From the NCBI RefSeq assembly GCF_000633535.1, contig NZ_AYMR01000006.1, forward strand, positions 62,001-126,000: a stretch of 64,000 bases of DNA. The letters run 5' to 3'. The notes beneath the pieces were generated by a model. That model had not been told where the DNA came from. It saw only the letters and a list, made by a program, of their open reading frames with translations, and made no database searches. The translations under genes were made by a program, and so were the position numbers. The DNA is from Leifsonia aquatica H1aii (lineage in GTDB: Bacteria > Actinomycetota > Actinomycetes > Actinomycetales > Microbacteriaceae). Positions 53,334-61,758 of this stretch are shown in pieces; the stretch's first letter is position 1, and each line of letters begins with the position of its first letter.

Positions 53334-54461
53334 ATGACCGATCCGCAGATCCACAAGGGCCTCGCCGGTGTCGTGGTGGACACCACGACCATCTCGTCCG
53401 TGAACCCGGAGACGAACTCGCTGCTCTATCGCGGCTATCCCGTCCAGGAGCTCGCCGCTCAGTGCTCGTTCGAGGAGGTCGCGTACCTGCTCTGGAACGG
53501 CGAGCTCCCCACCGCCGAACAGCGCGAGGAGTTCGAGGCCCGGGAGCGCTCGCTGCGTCGGCTCGACGACCGCACCCGTCGTGCGCTCGACGACATCCCC
53601 GCCTCGGCCCACCCGATGGACGCGCTGCGCACCGCGGTCAGCCAGCTCGGAGGGCTGGACGACACCCTCCAGCAGACGGACGGCGTCCTCGATCCCGAGC
53701 TGAACGCCGGACGTGCGCTCTACCTGCTGGCCCAGCTGCCCACCATCGTCGCCTACATCCAGCGCCGCCGGCGCGGCCTCGAGCCCGTGGAGCCGCGCGA
53801 GGATCTCGACTACTCGCGCAACTTCCTCTGGCTCACGTTCGGGGAGGTGCCGGACGACGTGGTCGTCGACGCATTCCGGGTCTCGCTGGTGTTGTACGCG
53901 GAGCACTCGTTCAACGCGTCGACCTTCACGGCCCGGGTGATCGCCTCGACGCTGTCCGATGTCTACTCCGCCGTCACCGGTGCGATCGGCGCCCTCAAGG
54001 GCCCGCTGCACGGTGGCGCGAACGAGGCCGTCATGCACGCCTTCGACGAGATCGGCACCGCCGACCGCGCCGAGGAGTGGCTCGACGCGGCTCTCGCCGA
54101 GAAGCGCAAGATCATGGGCTTCGGCCACCGGGTCTACAAGAATGGCGACTCGCGCGTGCCGACGATGAAGGCGGCTCTGGAGTCGCTGGTCGAGCACTAT
54201 GACCGCCCGGAGGTGCTCGAGCTGTACAACGCCCTCGAGTCCACCATGGTCGAGCGCAAGAACATCAAGCCCAACCTCGACTACCCGTCCGGCCCCGCAT
54301 ACAACCTGATGGGCTTCGACACCGACACCTTCACTCCGCTGTTCGCCGCCGCGCGCCTCACCGGCTGGACCGCCCACGTCTTCGAGCAGTATGCGGCCAA
54401 TTCCCTGATCCGCCCGCTCTCCCAGTACACGGGTCCCGAGGAGCGCCACCTGGCGGGTTGA
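53334..54461 (+). CDS. prpC: 2-Methylcitrate synthase
   Basis: A 375-residue citrate-synthase-family enzyme joining propionyl-CoA and oxaloacetate. Signatures are LAGVVVDTTTISSVN, LYRGYPVQELAAQCSFEEVA, ALKGPLHGGANEAV (catalytic His), MGFGHRVYKNGDSRV (second His) and the CoA-site GFDTDTF. It follows prpB by 38 bp with a GAAGGAG site. First enzyme of the cycle though last in the operon. Ends facing the thiolase gene. Confidence 0.94.
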   Translation: MTDPQIHKGLAGVVVDTTTISSVNPETNSLLYRGYPVQELAAQCSFEEVAYLLWNGELPTAEQREEFEARERSLRRLDDRTRRALDDIPASAHPMDALRTAVSQLGGLDDTLQQTDGVLDPELNAGRALYLLAQLPTIVAYIQRRRRGLEPVEPREDLDYSRNFLWLTFGEVPDDVVVDAFRVSLVLYAEHSFNASTFTARVIASTLSDVYSAVTGAIGALKGPLHGGANEAVMHAFDEIGTADRAEEWLDAALAEKRKIMGFGHRVYKNGDSRVPTMKAALESLVEHYDRPEVLELYNALESTMVERKNIKPNLDYPSGPAYNLMGFDTDTFTPLFAAARLTGWTAHVFEQYAANSLIRPLSQYTGPEERHLAG

Positions 54462-54525
54462 CCCTACCGCCGCGGCGGGGCCGGCTCGACCGTTCCGTCG
54501 TGTCGGCGCTGCCGGCCGATGCAGG

Positions 54526-55713
54526 TCAGCGCCAGAGCAGCAGCGCGTCTCCCTGCCCGCCTCCGCCGCACAGCGCGACCGCCGCTCGCCCCGACCCGCG
54601 GCGGGCGAGTTCGTGCGCGGCGTGCCCGGCGAGCCGTGCCCCCGAGGCGCCGATCGGGTGCCCCAAAGCGATGGCGCCGCCGTGGATGTTCACGGTCGCG
54701 TCGTCGACGCCGAGATCGGCCATCGACTGAAGGGCGACGGCCGCGAACGCCTCGTTGATCTCGATGAGGTCGAGGTCGTCGGCCGTCCATCCGGCTCGGG
54801 CGAGGGCCGCCTCGATGGCGTGGGACGGCTGCGAGTGCAGCGAGTTGTCCGGCCCTGCGACCTGGCCGCTGGCACCGACGACGGCGAGCCACTCGAGCCC
54901 GAGCCGCTCGGCGTTGGCCCGGCTCGTCAGCACGAGCGCGGCCGCACCGTCGCTCAGTGGGGACGAGTTGCCGGCCGTCAGGGTGCCGCCCTCGGCGAAG
55001 CTGGGGGACAGTCGGGCGAGTGTCTCGGTGGAGGAGTCCGGGCGGACGCCCTCGTCGTCGGCGACGACCACTGGCTCGCCCTTCCGCTGCGGGATGCGGA
55101 CCGGCGCGATCTCGGCGTCGAAGATCCCGGCGGCTGCGGCCGCCCCGGCCCGCTGGTGCGACCCGGCGGAGAACGCATCCTGTGCCTCGCGGGTGAGGCC
55201 GAGCCGCTCCGTGTACCGCTCGGTCGAAGCGCCCATGGAGATCCCGTCGAAGGCATCCGTCAACCCGTCGTGCGCCGCGGAGTCGAGCGCCGGGATGGAC
55301 CCGTATGTCCATCCCATACGTGATCCGGGCAGGAGGTGCGGTGCATTGGTCATGGACTCCTGGCCGCCCGCCACGACCACCGTCGCCTCGCCCGCCCGGA
55401 TCAGCCGGGCCGCGTCGATGACCGCGGCGAGGCCGGAGAGGCACACCTTGTTGATCGTGGTCGCCGGCACGTCCCAACCGATCCCGGCGGCGATGGCCGT
55501 CTGCCGCGCGGGGTTCTGGCCGGCGCCCGCCTGGAGCACCTGCCCGAAGATCACCGCGTCCACCGCGGCGGCGTCGATGCCGGAGCGCTCCAGCGCCTGC
55601 GCGAGCGCCGCAGACCCGAGCTGCACCGCGCTCTGCGAGGCGAGCGCTCCCTTGATCTTGCCGAACGGGGTTCGGGCGGCGGACAGGATGACGACGTCGT
55701 CCGGGCTGGCCAT
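54526..55713 (-). CDS. Acetyl-CoA acetyltransferase (thiolase)
   Basis: A 395-residue thiolase. The acyl-accepting Cys91 is in TINKVCLSGLAAV, the base His in GHPIGASGARLAGHAA, and the second Cys in ALCGGGGQGDAL. This is the biosynthetic/acetoacetyl-CoA-forming pattern, but beta-ketothiolase in fatty-acid or propionate-related degradation is also possible. The ATG at 55713 has AAGGAG 6 nt upstream, one of few classic Shine-Dalgarno sites here. Converges with prpC with 64 bp between. Confidence 0.92.
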   Translation of the reverse strand: MASPDDVVILSAARTPFGKIKGALASQSAVQLGSAALAQALERSGIDAAAVDAVIFGQVLQAGAGQNPARQTAIAAGIGWDVPATTINKVCLSGLAAVIDAARLIRAGEATVVVAGGQESMTNAPHLLPGSRMGWTYGSIPALDSAAHDGLTDAFDGISMGASTERYTERLGLTREAQDAFSAGSHQRAGAAAAAGIFDAEIAPVRIPQRKGEPVVVADDEGVRPDSSTETLARLSPSFAEGGTLTAGNSSPLSDGAAALVLTSRANAERLGLEWLAVVGASGQVAGPDNSLHSQPSHAIEAALARAGWTADDLDLIEINEAFAAVALQSMADLGVDDATVNIHGGAIALGHPIGASGARLAGHAAHELARRGSGRAAVALCGGGGQGDALLLWR

Positions 55714-55800
55714 GTGCTGCTCCTTCGTTGCGTGATGACTCCATTGTGTCTCCACGGCGCACGAAGGCCACGGGGTCCGCTGAATCCGTGGACAGATCGT

Positions 55801-55870
55801 TCATCCACAGCTCTGGGGAGAGATTTCGTCGCGTTGTCCACAGCGTGGGTCGAGCAGGCACTTATCCACA
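55801..55870 (+). other. Cluster of three DnaA-box-like 9-mers
   Basis: TCATCCACA (55801-55809), TTGTCCACA (55834-55842) and TTATCCACA (55862-55870) are in one orientation with starts 33 and 28 bp apart. The last is the E. coli consensus and the middle is the mycobacterial-type consensus. They lie in the 207-bp gap between the divergent thiolase and radC genes, close to the radC -10 box (TACCGT, 55909-55914). Not an oriC: no dnaA/dnaN context and no AT-rich stretch. Confidence 0.75.
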
Positions 55871-55920
55871 GATTGTGACCGGCGACCCCGGGGGCCCGAG
55901 CGGTTTCCTACCGTGAAGGC

Positions 55921-56685
55921 ATGTCCCACGAAGCGTCAGACGAGGAGGAGTCCCTTGCGAGCATTCCCGTGCACGATCGGCCGAGGGAACGGATGCGTCG
56001 GCTCGGCGTCGGCGCGCTCACGGACGACGAGGTGCTCGCGCTCGTGCTCGGCTCGGGCCAGTCCGGCAAGAGCGTGCGGGCACTCGCCCGATCGATCCTG
56101 CGCCGCACCGGCGGGTTCCCGGGTCTGGCGACCATGGACTTCGCCCGCCTGGAGACCCTTGCCGGCGTCGGGCCTGCCACCGCGGGTCGCCTGGTCGCCA
56201 TCATCGAGATCTGGCGGCGGGCCGGGGCATCATCGGCCTGGACCCGGTTGGTCGACGACAAGGCGGTCGCCGACATCGTCCGGCCGGAGCTTCTGCATCG
56301 CGACAGCGAGAGATTCGTGGTTGTGGTCGCGGACCGGGCCGCGCGGCCGCTCGAGCTCGTCCTGCTGCACGACGGCGGCGTGGACGAGGCGCGCATCCAA
56401 CCCGCCGACGTGCTGCAGTCCGTCCTCACGCGTGGGGGGAGGTCGTTCGCCGTCGCGCACAACCATCCGTCGGGCGTCACCGATGCGTCGGTCGCCGACC
56501 TTGTCCTCACCCGACGGTTGGATCAGGCCGCGGCGACGATCGGCCTGCGCTTCCTCGGGCACATCCTGGTCGCGGGCGATCGCTGGGCGGCGATCGGTGC
56601 GACCGGTGGCGGCTCTACGGGGTCAGGCGGGTCGGTCCACGGAAGAGATAAGTCGTCTCGCGCAGGTTCGAGAGGTGCAGCATGA
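55921..56685 (+). CDS. radC: RadC-family JAB-domain protein
   Basis: A 254-residue protein with an N-terminal helix-hairpin-helix region (LGVGALTDDEVLALVLGSG and LETLAGVGPATAGRLVAI) and a C-terminal JAB/MPN domain whose HNHPSG motif (about 180) with S and D at 189 and 192 fits the metal-site pattern of RadC. Despite the name a DNA-repair role is doubtful; natural transformation and mobile-element links have been proposed elsewhere. Leaderless ATG after TACCGT. Its last 71 bp overlap the convergent aspS gene, giving a Gly/Ser-rich tail. Confidence 0.88.
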   Translation: MSHEASDEEESLASIPVHDRPRERMRRLGVGALTDDEVLALVLGSGQSGKSVRALARSILRRTGGFPGLATMDFARLETLAGVGPATAGRLVAIIEIWRRAGASSAWTRLVDDKAVADIVRPELLHRDSERFVVVVADRAARPLELVLLHDGGVDEARIQPADVLQSVLTRGGRSFAVAHNHPSGVTDASVADLVLTRRLDQAAATIGLRFLGHILVAGDRWAAIGATGGGSTGSGGSVHGRDKSSRAGSRGAA

Positions 56686-57943
56686 GCATCAGCACACGGG
56701 CGAGGCCCATGCCGAACCCGCCGTGCGGCGGGACGCCGTACCGGAAGAAGGCCAGCACGTCCTCGAGCTCCTCGACGGACAGGCCCTTCTCCCGCGCCTG
56801 CTTCTCGATGACGTCCACGCGGTGCTCGCGCTGGGCGCCCGTCGAGATCTCGACGCCGTTGAAGATGAGGTCGTAGCTCTTGGTGATCGTCTCGTCGTCC
56901 GCGTGACGCATGTGGTAGTACGGCCGGATGGTCGAGGCGTAGTCGGTCAGGAAGACGAACTCGTGGCCGTAGGTCTCCTTGACGTACGCCGAGATCTGGC
57001 GCTCACCCTCCGGGTCCATGTCATCGTCGTCGCGAGGCACCTCGTAGCCGCGCTCGGCGACGATCCGCTTCGCCTCCGCGAGCGGGATGCGCGGGAACGG
57101 CGTGGCCGGAACCGTGACCTCGACGCCGAACAGCGCCTCGATCTCCGCGCCGTGCTTCTCCTTGACCGCCGTGAACCCGGCGACGAGGAGCTCCTCGTGC
57201 ACCTTCATGACGTCCTCATGGCTGTCGATCCAGCTCAGCTCGGTGTCGATGCTGGTGAACTCCGTCGCGTGGCGGCTGGTGAAGCTGGGGTCGGCGCGGA
57301 ACGCCGGGCCGATCTCGAACACGCGGCCGAAGCCGGCGGCCTGGGCCATCTGCTTGAAGATCTGGGGGCTCTGCGCGAGGTACGCGGTGGTCTCGAAGTA
57401 GTCCAGCTCGAACAGCTCGGCGCGCGACTCGGACGCCGACGCCATGAGCTTCGGCGTGTGGATCTCGACGAAGTCGTTCTCCACCCAGTACTGACGGAGG
57501 GCGTGCTCGAACGTCGTCTGCACCCGGAAGATGAGGTTGTTCTTCGGCTCGCGCAGGTCGAGGAAGCGCCAGTCCATCCGCTTGTCGATGCCGCTGTCGG
57601 CCGCGATCGGTGTCTCGGGGATGGCGACCGTCTCGACCGTGAGTGTGCTCAGCTTGATCTCGATGCCGCCGAGCTTGACGCGCTCATCGTGCTTGAGCTC
57701 GCCGGTGGCCCGCACGAAGCTTCCCTGAGAAAGACCGGAGATCGTGATGGCGGGCTCGTCGGCGACGATCGTGCCGTCCTCGGCGACGGTGCGCGGGTTG
57801 ACCAGCTGCACCGCCCCGGACTCATCGCGCAGCACGACGAACTGCACCTTCTTCTGGTCCCGGACGGTCTCCACCCATCCGGCGACGCTGACGGGTCCGT
57901 CCGAGTGGGCGGCGAGGTCCTTGATCAAAACGCGTGCGGTCAC
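56615..57943 (-). CDS. aspS: Aspartyl-tRNA synthetase, archaeal/short type
   Basis: A 442-residue class IIb synthetase: OB-fold anticodon domain (VSVAGWVETVRDQKKVQFVV), motif 2 region GPAFRADPSFTSRHATEFTS, and motif 3 GGFGMGLARVLMLMLHLSNL. It lacks the GAD insertion (normal bacterial AspRS is about 590 residues), so it is the archaeal-type short form. Such enzymes often charge tRNA-Asn as well as tRNA-Asp, requiring GatCAB amidotransferase; specificity is not shown here. GTG 57943 has TAGGCT (57952-57957) 8 nt upstream; TTG 57952 is an alternative start. Confidence 0.94.
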   Translation of the reverse strand: MTARVLIKDLAAHSDGPVSVAGWVETVRDQKKVQFVVLRDESGAVQLVNPRTVAEDGTIVADEPAITISGLSQGSFVRATGELKHDERVKLGGIEIKLSTLTVETVAIPETPIAADSGIDKRMDWRFLDLREPKNNLIFRVQTTFEHALRQYWVENDFVEIHTPKLMASASESRAELFELDYFETTAYLAQSPQIFKQMAQAAGFGRVFEIGPAFRADPSFTSRHATEFTSIDTELSWIDSHEDVMKVHEELLVAGFTAVKEKHGAEIEALFGVEVTVPATPFPRIPLAEAKRIVAERGYEVPRDDDDMDPEGERQISAYVKETYGHEFVFLTDYASTIRPYYHMRHADDETITKSYDLIFNGVEISTGAQREHRVDVIEKQAREKGLSVEELEDVLAFFRYGVPPHGGFGMGLARVLMLMLHLSNLRETTYLFRGPTRLTP

Positions 57944-58049
57944 GATCAGCAAGCCTACCGCCCGCGCTTACCGCCCGGAGGAGGGCCGCGAGGGGCTCCC
58001 GTGCCCGCGCTCAGTGAATTCAGGGGAAACGCCTCCGTAGACTGGGGTC

Positions 58050-58763
58050 GTGGTAGCAAGCCAGGTTCATCTCGTCCGCCATGGCGAGGTGTTCAATCCC
58101 GACGGCATCCTGTACGGCAGGCTGCCGGGCTTCGGCCTCTCCAGACTCGGGCACCGGATGGCTCAGGCCGCGGCCGACGAGATCGTCGCCCGTGGCCGCT
58201 CCGTGTCGTCGGTGCGCGTCTCCCCGCTGCAGCGCACGCGCGAATCGGCTGCGCCGATCCTGGCCGCGCTCGGCCTCGAGCCCGAGATCGACGACCGGAT
58301 CATCGAACCCACCAACCACTTCGAGGGCACTGTGATGAAGCGCGCCCTCGCCAAGCCTCGCAACTGGCCGTTCCTGGTGAACCCGTTCCGGCCGAGCTGG
58401 GGCGAGGCCTACACGAGCATCGAGAAGCGCATGCTCGCCGCGATCGACGACGCCTTCGACTCCGTCGAGGACGGCGACGTCGTCCTGGTCAGCCACCAAC
58501 TCCCGATCTGGGTCTCGCACCTCTCGGTCGCCGGCGAGCGTTTCTGGCACGATCCGCGGTCCCGGCGGTGTGCGTTGTCGAGCATCACGACGTTCGAGCG
58601 CACGACCGAGCCCGCAGCGTCGCCCGCGGACCGGACTCCCGATCCCTCCGAGCCCGGCACGGCGCCCTCGCCGGCCACGCCCGTCCTCCGTCTCGTCGAG
58701 GTCGGGTACGTCGAGCCCGCAGCCGAGCTCCTCGCCTCGGCGACCGATGTGGGAGCCGTGTGA
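58050..58763 (+). CDS. Histidine phosphatase family protein
   Basis: A 237-residue phosphoglycerate-mutase-like phosphatase. RHGE is at residues 10-13 (His11 nucleophile), with a second Arg in RVSPLQRTRES and a second His in VVLVSHQLPIWV. The C-terminal 50 residues are Pro/Thr/Ser-rich and unconserved. Broad-specificity phosphatase; substrate unknown. GTG start leaderless after TAGACT (58038-58043). Its stop overlaps the ResA-like gene (TGATG), so it heads the cytochrome c maturation operon. Confidence 0.9.
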   Translation: MVASQVHLVRHGEVFNPDGILYGRLPGFGLSRLGHRMAQAAADEIVARGRSVSSVRVSPLQRTRESAAPILAALGLEPEIDDRIIEPTNHFEGTVMKRALAKPRNWPFLVNPFRPSWGEAYTSIEKRMLAAIDDAFDSVEDGDVVLVSHQLPIWVSHLSVAGERFWHDPRSRRCALSSITTFERTTEPAASPADRTPDPSEPGTAPSPATPVLRLVEVGYVEPAAELLASATDVGAV

Positions 58764-59398
58764 TGCGCACCCTGAACACCCGCCCGTCCCAGCGCCGCGC
58801 TCATCGCCGGCTCGCCCTGGCGCTTCCGGCGGCCGCCGCCGCGGTGGCGCTGCTGCTGAGCGGCTGCACCTCCGACGACAGCCTGGCGAAGCAGTACCGC
58901 TCCGGCAGCGGCCAGAACTACATCGCCGGCGACGGCACCGTCAGCGAGTTCGCGGCCGGCAATCGCGGCGAGCCGGTCAGCTTCCAGGGCACGCTCGCCG
59001 ACGGTTCGCCCGTCTCGTCCAAGGACTACGCCGGGGACGTCCTCGTCGTGAACTTCTGGTACGCGGGCTGCCCGCCGTGCCGGGTGGAGGCCCCGGACCT
59101 GGAGGCGCTCTACCAGAAGTACAAGGCCGAGGGCGTCGGCTTCCTGGGCGTCAACCTCTACGACACCGCGAGCACGGCCGCCAGCTTCGACAAGGACAAG
59201 GGCGTCACCTATCCCTCCGTGCTCGACCGCGACACCGGGTCGGTCCTCCTGGCGTTCAGCAAGACCGTCCCGCCGAAGGCGACGCCGACCACGCTGGTGA
59301 TCGACAAGAAGGGCCGCGTCTCCGCGCGCATCCTGGGTGCCATCCCCGACCGCAGCATCCTGGACTCCCTGATCTCCGACGCCGTGGCCGAGAACTGA
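58763..59398 (+). CDS. TlpA/ResA-like thioredoxin lipoprotein
   Basis: A 211-residue extracytoplasmic thiol oxidoreductase. Signal with lipobox LLSGC (Cys35), then a thioredoxin fold with redox motif CPPC (Cys103, Cys106) in FWYAGCPPCRVEAPDL, and LGVNLYDT. As in ResA, it would reduce apocytochrome c heme-binding cysteines, receiving electrons from the CcdA-like protein encoded next. Stop is 1 nt before the CcdA start. Confidence 0.93.
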   Translation: MRTLNTRPSQRRAHRRLALALPAAAAAVALLLSGCTSDDSLAKQYRSGSGQNYIAGDGTVSEFAAGNRGEPVSFQGTLADGSPVSSKDYAGDVLVVNFWYAGCPPCRVEAPDLEALYQKYKAEGVGFLGVNLYDTASTAASFDKDKGVTYPSVLDRDTGSVLLAFSKTVPPKATPTTLVIDKKGRVSARILGAIPDRSILDSLISDAVAEN

Positions 59399-59399
59399 C

Positions 59400-60140
59400 G
59401 TGGGCGGCGTAGGACAGATCGTCTTCAGCGGCCAGCTCCTGGTGGCGCTCCCGATCGCGCTGCTCGCGGGGCTCGTCTCCTTCGCTTCGCCGTGCGTCCT
59501 CCCGCTCGTGCCGGGCTACCTCGCCTACGTCGGCGGCATCAGCGACCCGGGTGCCAAGCGGGACCGCTCGCGGGTGCTCACCGGGGTCGCCCTGTTCATC
59601 CTCGGGTTCGCGATCGTGTTCGTCGCCTACGGCGCGGCCTTCGGGGCCCTCGGGCTCTGGCTCGTGCGCTGGCAGGAGACGGTCATCCAGATCCTCGGCG
59701 TCCTCGTCATCGTGATGGGGCTGGTGTTCATCGGGCAGTTCTCCTTCCTGCAGCGCACGATCAAGCCGGGCTGGCGCCCGGCGACCGGCCTCATCGGAGC
59801 CCCCTTGCTCGGGATCGTCTTCGGCCTCGGTTGGACTCCCTGCATCGGGCCGACGCTGGCGGCGATCAGCGCGCTGAGCGTGGGCACCGGCTCGCCGTGG
59901 CGCGGCGCGCTCCTCGGCCTGTTCTACTGCGTCGGCCTCGGCATCCCGTTCCTCCTCGTCGCGCTCGGCTTCGACTGGGTCGCCGGATCCGTCGCCTTCG
60001 TGAAGCGTCACATCCGTACCATCAACATCATCGGCGGCGTGCTGCTGGTGATCATCGGCATCCTCATGGCAACCGGCCTGTGGAGCGCGATCATGTCCCA
60101 GTTCTTGGCGGTGATCCAAGGTTTTGAGCCGGCCCTCTGA
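59400..60140 (+). CDS. ccdA: CcdA-like thiol-disulfide transporter
   Basis: A 246-residue six-helix membrane protein passing electrons from cytosolic thioredoxin to exported thiol reductases. The two redox Cys are in SFASPCVLPLVPGYLAY (about 27-43) and GLGWTPCIGPTLAAI (about 137-151), as in CcdA/DsbD-beta. GTG start 2 bp after the ResA-like stop. The next gene starts within its last 17 bp. Confidence 0.93.
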   Translation: MGGVGQIVFSGQLLVALPIALLAGLVSFASPCVLPLVPGYLAYVGGISDPGAKRDRSRVLTGVALFILGFAIVFVAYGAAFGALGLWLVRWQETVIQILGVLVIVMGLVFIGQFSFLQRTIKPGWRPATGLIGAPLLGIVFGLGWTPCIGPTLAAISALSVGTGSPWRGALLGLFYCVGLGIPFLLVALGFDWVAGSVAFVKRHIRTINIIGGVLLVIIGILMATGLWSAIMSQFLAVIQGFEPAL

Positions 60141-61749
60141 CCACATCGACTCCGCGCCCCCGCACGTGGACCCCGACGTCGTCCAGCCGAAGCTGGGCCC
60201 GATCGGGTGGCTGCGCTGGTTCTGGCGCCAGCTCACGAGCATGCGCACGGCACTGTTCCTGCTGCTGCTGCTGGCGATCGCGGCCGTTCCCGGTTCCCTG
60301 GTCCCGCAGCGCAGCTCCGACCCGAACGGCGTCACGCAGTACTTCACGGACAACCCGCAGCTCGCGCCCGTGCTCGACAAGCTGCAGTTCTTCGACGTCT
60401 ACACGTCGGCGTGGTTCTCCGCGATCTACCTGCTGCTGTTCGCGTCGCTCATCGGTTGCATCATCCCGCGCACCAAGCACCACTTCCAGGCCATGCGCGC
60501 GAAGCCGCCCAAGACGCCGGTGCGCCTCACCCGGATGGCCGGCTTCCAGGCCGGCATCCTCCCGGCCGGCCTCCGCGCCGACGCCCCGGAGCCGATCGCC
60601 ACTGCGCAGGACATCCTTCGCCGGGCGCACTACCGCACGGCGATCTATGAGGACGCGCGATCGGTGTCCGTCTCGGCCGAACGCGGCTACCTGCGCGAGA
60701 CGGGGAACCTCGTCTTCCACATCGCGCTGCTCGGCGTCCTGGTCGCGATCGGCGTCGGGGGCGGCTTCGGCTACACCGGTCAGAAGGTCGTCGTCGAGGG
60801 GCAGAGCTTCGTGAACAGCCTGCCCTCCTACAACTCGTTCAATCCGGGACGGTTCTTCAGCGACGCCGCACTCGAGCCGTTCTCGATCCGGGTGGACAAG
60901 CTCGATGTCTCATACGAGACGAAGAACCAGAATGCGGTCGGAACGCCGCTCGACTACACGGCGCATGTCTCCACGATCGGCCCGGGCGACGCGAGCCAGA
61001 GCACGACCATCAAGGTGAATGAGCCGCTGGCGATCGGTGGCACCAACGTCTACCTTCTCGGCAACGGCTACGCCCCGACGATCACGGTGCGCGATCCGAA
61101 GGGCGACGTCGTCTTCACCGACTCCGTCCCGTTCCTGCCCCAGGACGCCCGGCTCACCTCGCTCGGGTTCATCAAGGTGCCGGACGGGCTCGCGGAGCAG
61201 CTCGGGATGATCGGCTTCTTCTATCCGACGGTCGGCGACAGCCAGACCGCGAGCGGTGCCCTGACCTCCACGTTCCCGGGACTGAACGATCCACTCCTGA
61301 GCCTGAACGTCTACGTCGGCGACCTGGGGGTCGACAGCGGAGTGCCCCAGTCCGTCTACAGTCTGAACACCGACAAGCTGAAGCAGCTCGCCGGACCACC
61401 GACCAAGGCGAAGGCGCTCCAGCTGCGCCCCGGCGAGGCCGTCGAGCTACCGAACGGCCTCGGGACGATCTCCCTCGACGGTGTCAAGCGCTACGCCTCG
61501 CTCGACGTCCATCACGATCCTGCCCAAGGATGGGTGCTCGCTTTCGCCGTGCTCATCTTCGCCGGCCTGCTCACCGCGCTCTTCGTCCCTCGGAGACGCA
61601 TCTGGGTGAAAGCCGTCGAGAACAGTGACGGTTCGCTCACCCTGGAGTACGCTGGCCTCGCCCGTGGTGAGGACCCCAACCTGATCGCCGCCGTCTCGGC
61701 CGTCGCCGAAGAGCATGCGGCCTCCCTCACCCGTCAACGGAAGAATTAG
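60124..61749 (+). CDS. resB: Cytochrome c biogenesis protein ResB
   Basis: A 541-residue System II cytochrome c synthesis protein (ResB/Ccs1) with three N-terminal helices and one near the C-terminus. Typical are TSMRTALFLLLLLAIAAVPG and the large extracytoplasmic domain between helices 3 and 4 (HHFQAMRAKPP, GYLRETGNLVFHIALLGVLV). Acts with CcsB to export heme and attach it to CXXCH apocytochromes. TTG at 60124 is chosen because the residues after it (SRPSDHID) look like the conserved actinobacterial start; GTG 60166 is an alternative. Confidence 0.9.
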   Translation: MSRPSDHIDSAPPHVDPDVVQPKLGPIGWLRWFWRQLTSMRTALFLLLLLAIAAVPGSLVPQRSSDPNGVTQYFTDNPQLAPVLDKLQFFDVYTSAWFSAIYLLLFASLIGCIIPRTKHHFQAMRAKPPKTPVRLTRMAGFQAGILPAGLRADAPEPIATAQDILRRAHYRTAIYEDARSVSVSAERGYLRETGNLVFHIALLGVLVAIGVGGGFGYTGQKVVVEGQSFVNSLPSYNSFNPGRFFSDAALEPFSIRVDKLDVSYETKNQNAVGTPLDYTAHVSTIGPGDASQSTTIKVNEPLAIGGTNVYLLGNGYAPTITVRDPKGDVVFTDSVPFLPQDARLTSLGFIKVPDGLAEQLGMIGFFYPTVGDSQTASGALTSTFPGLNDPLLSLNVYVGDLGVDSGVPQSVYSLNTDKLKQLAGPPTKAKALQLRPGEAVELPNGLGTISLDGVKRYASLDVHHDPAQGWVLAFAVLIFAGLLTALFVPRRRIWVKAVENSDGSLTLEYAGLARGEDPNLIAAVSAVAEEHAASLTRQRKN

Positions 61750-61758
61750 GCTGTCATC

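Noticed and set aside
55714-55920. Candidate chromosomal origin because of DnaA boxes
   Set aside because: Only three boxes, no AT-rich unwinding element, and no dnaA, dnaN, gyrB or parAB neighbours.
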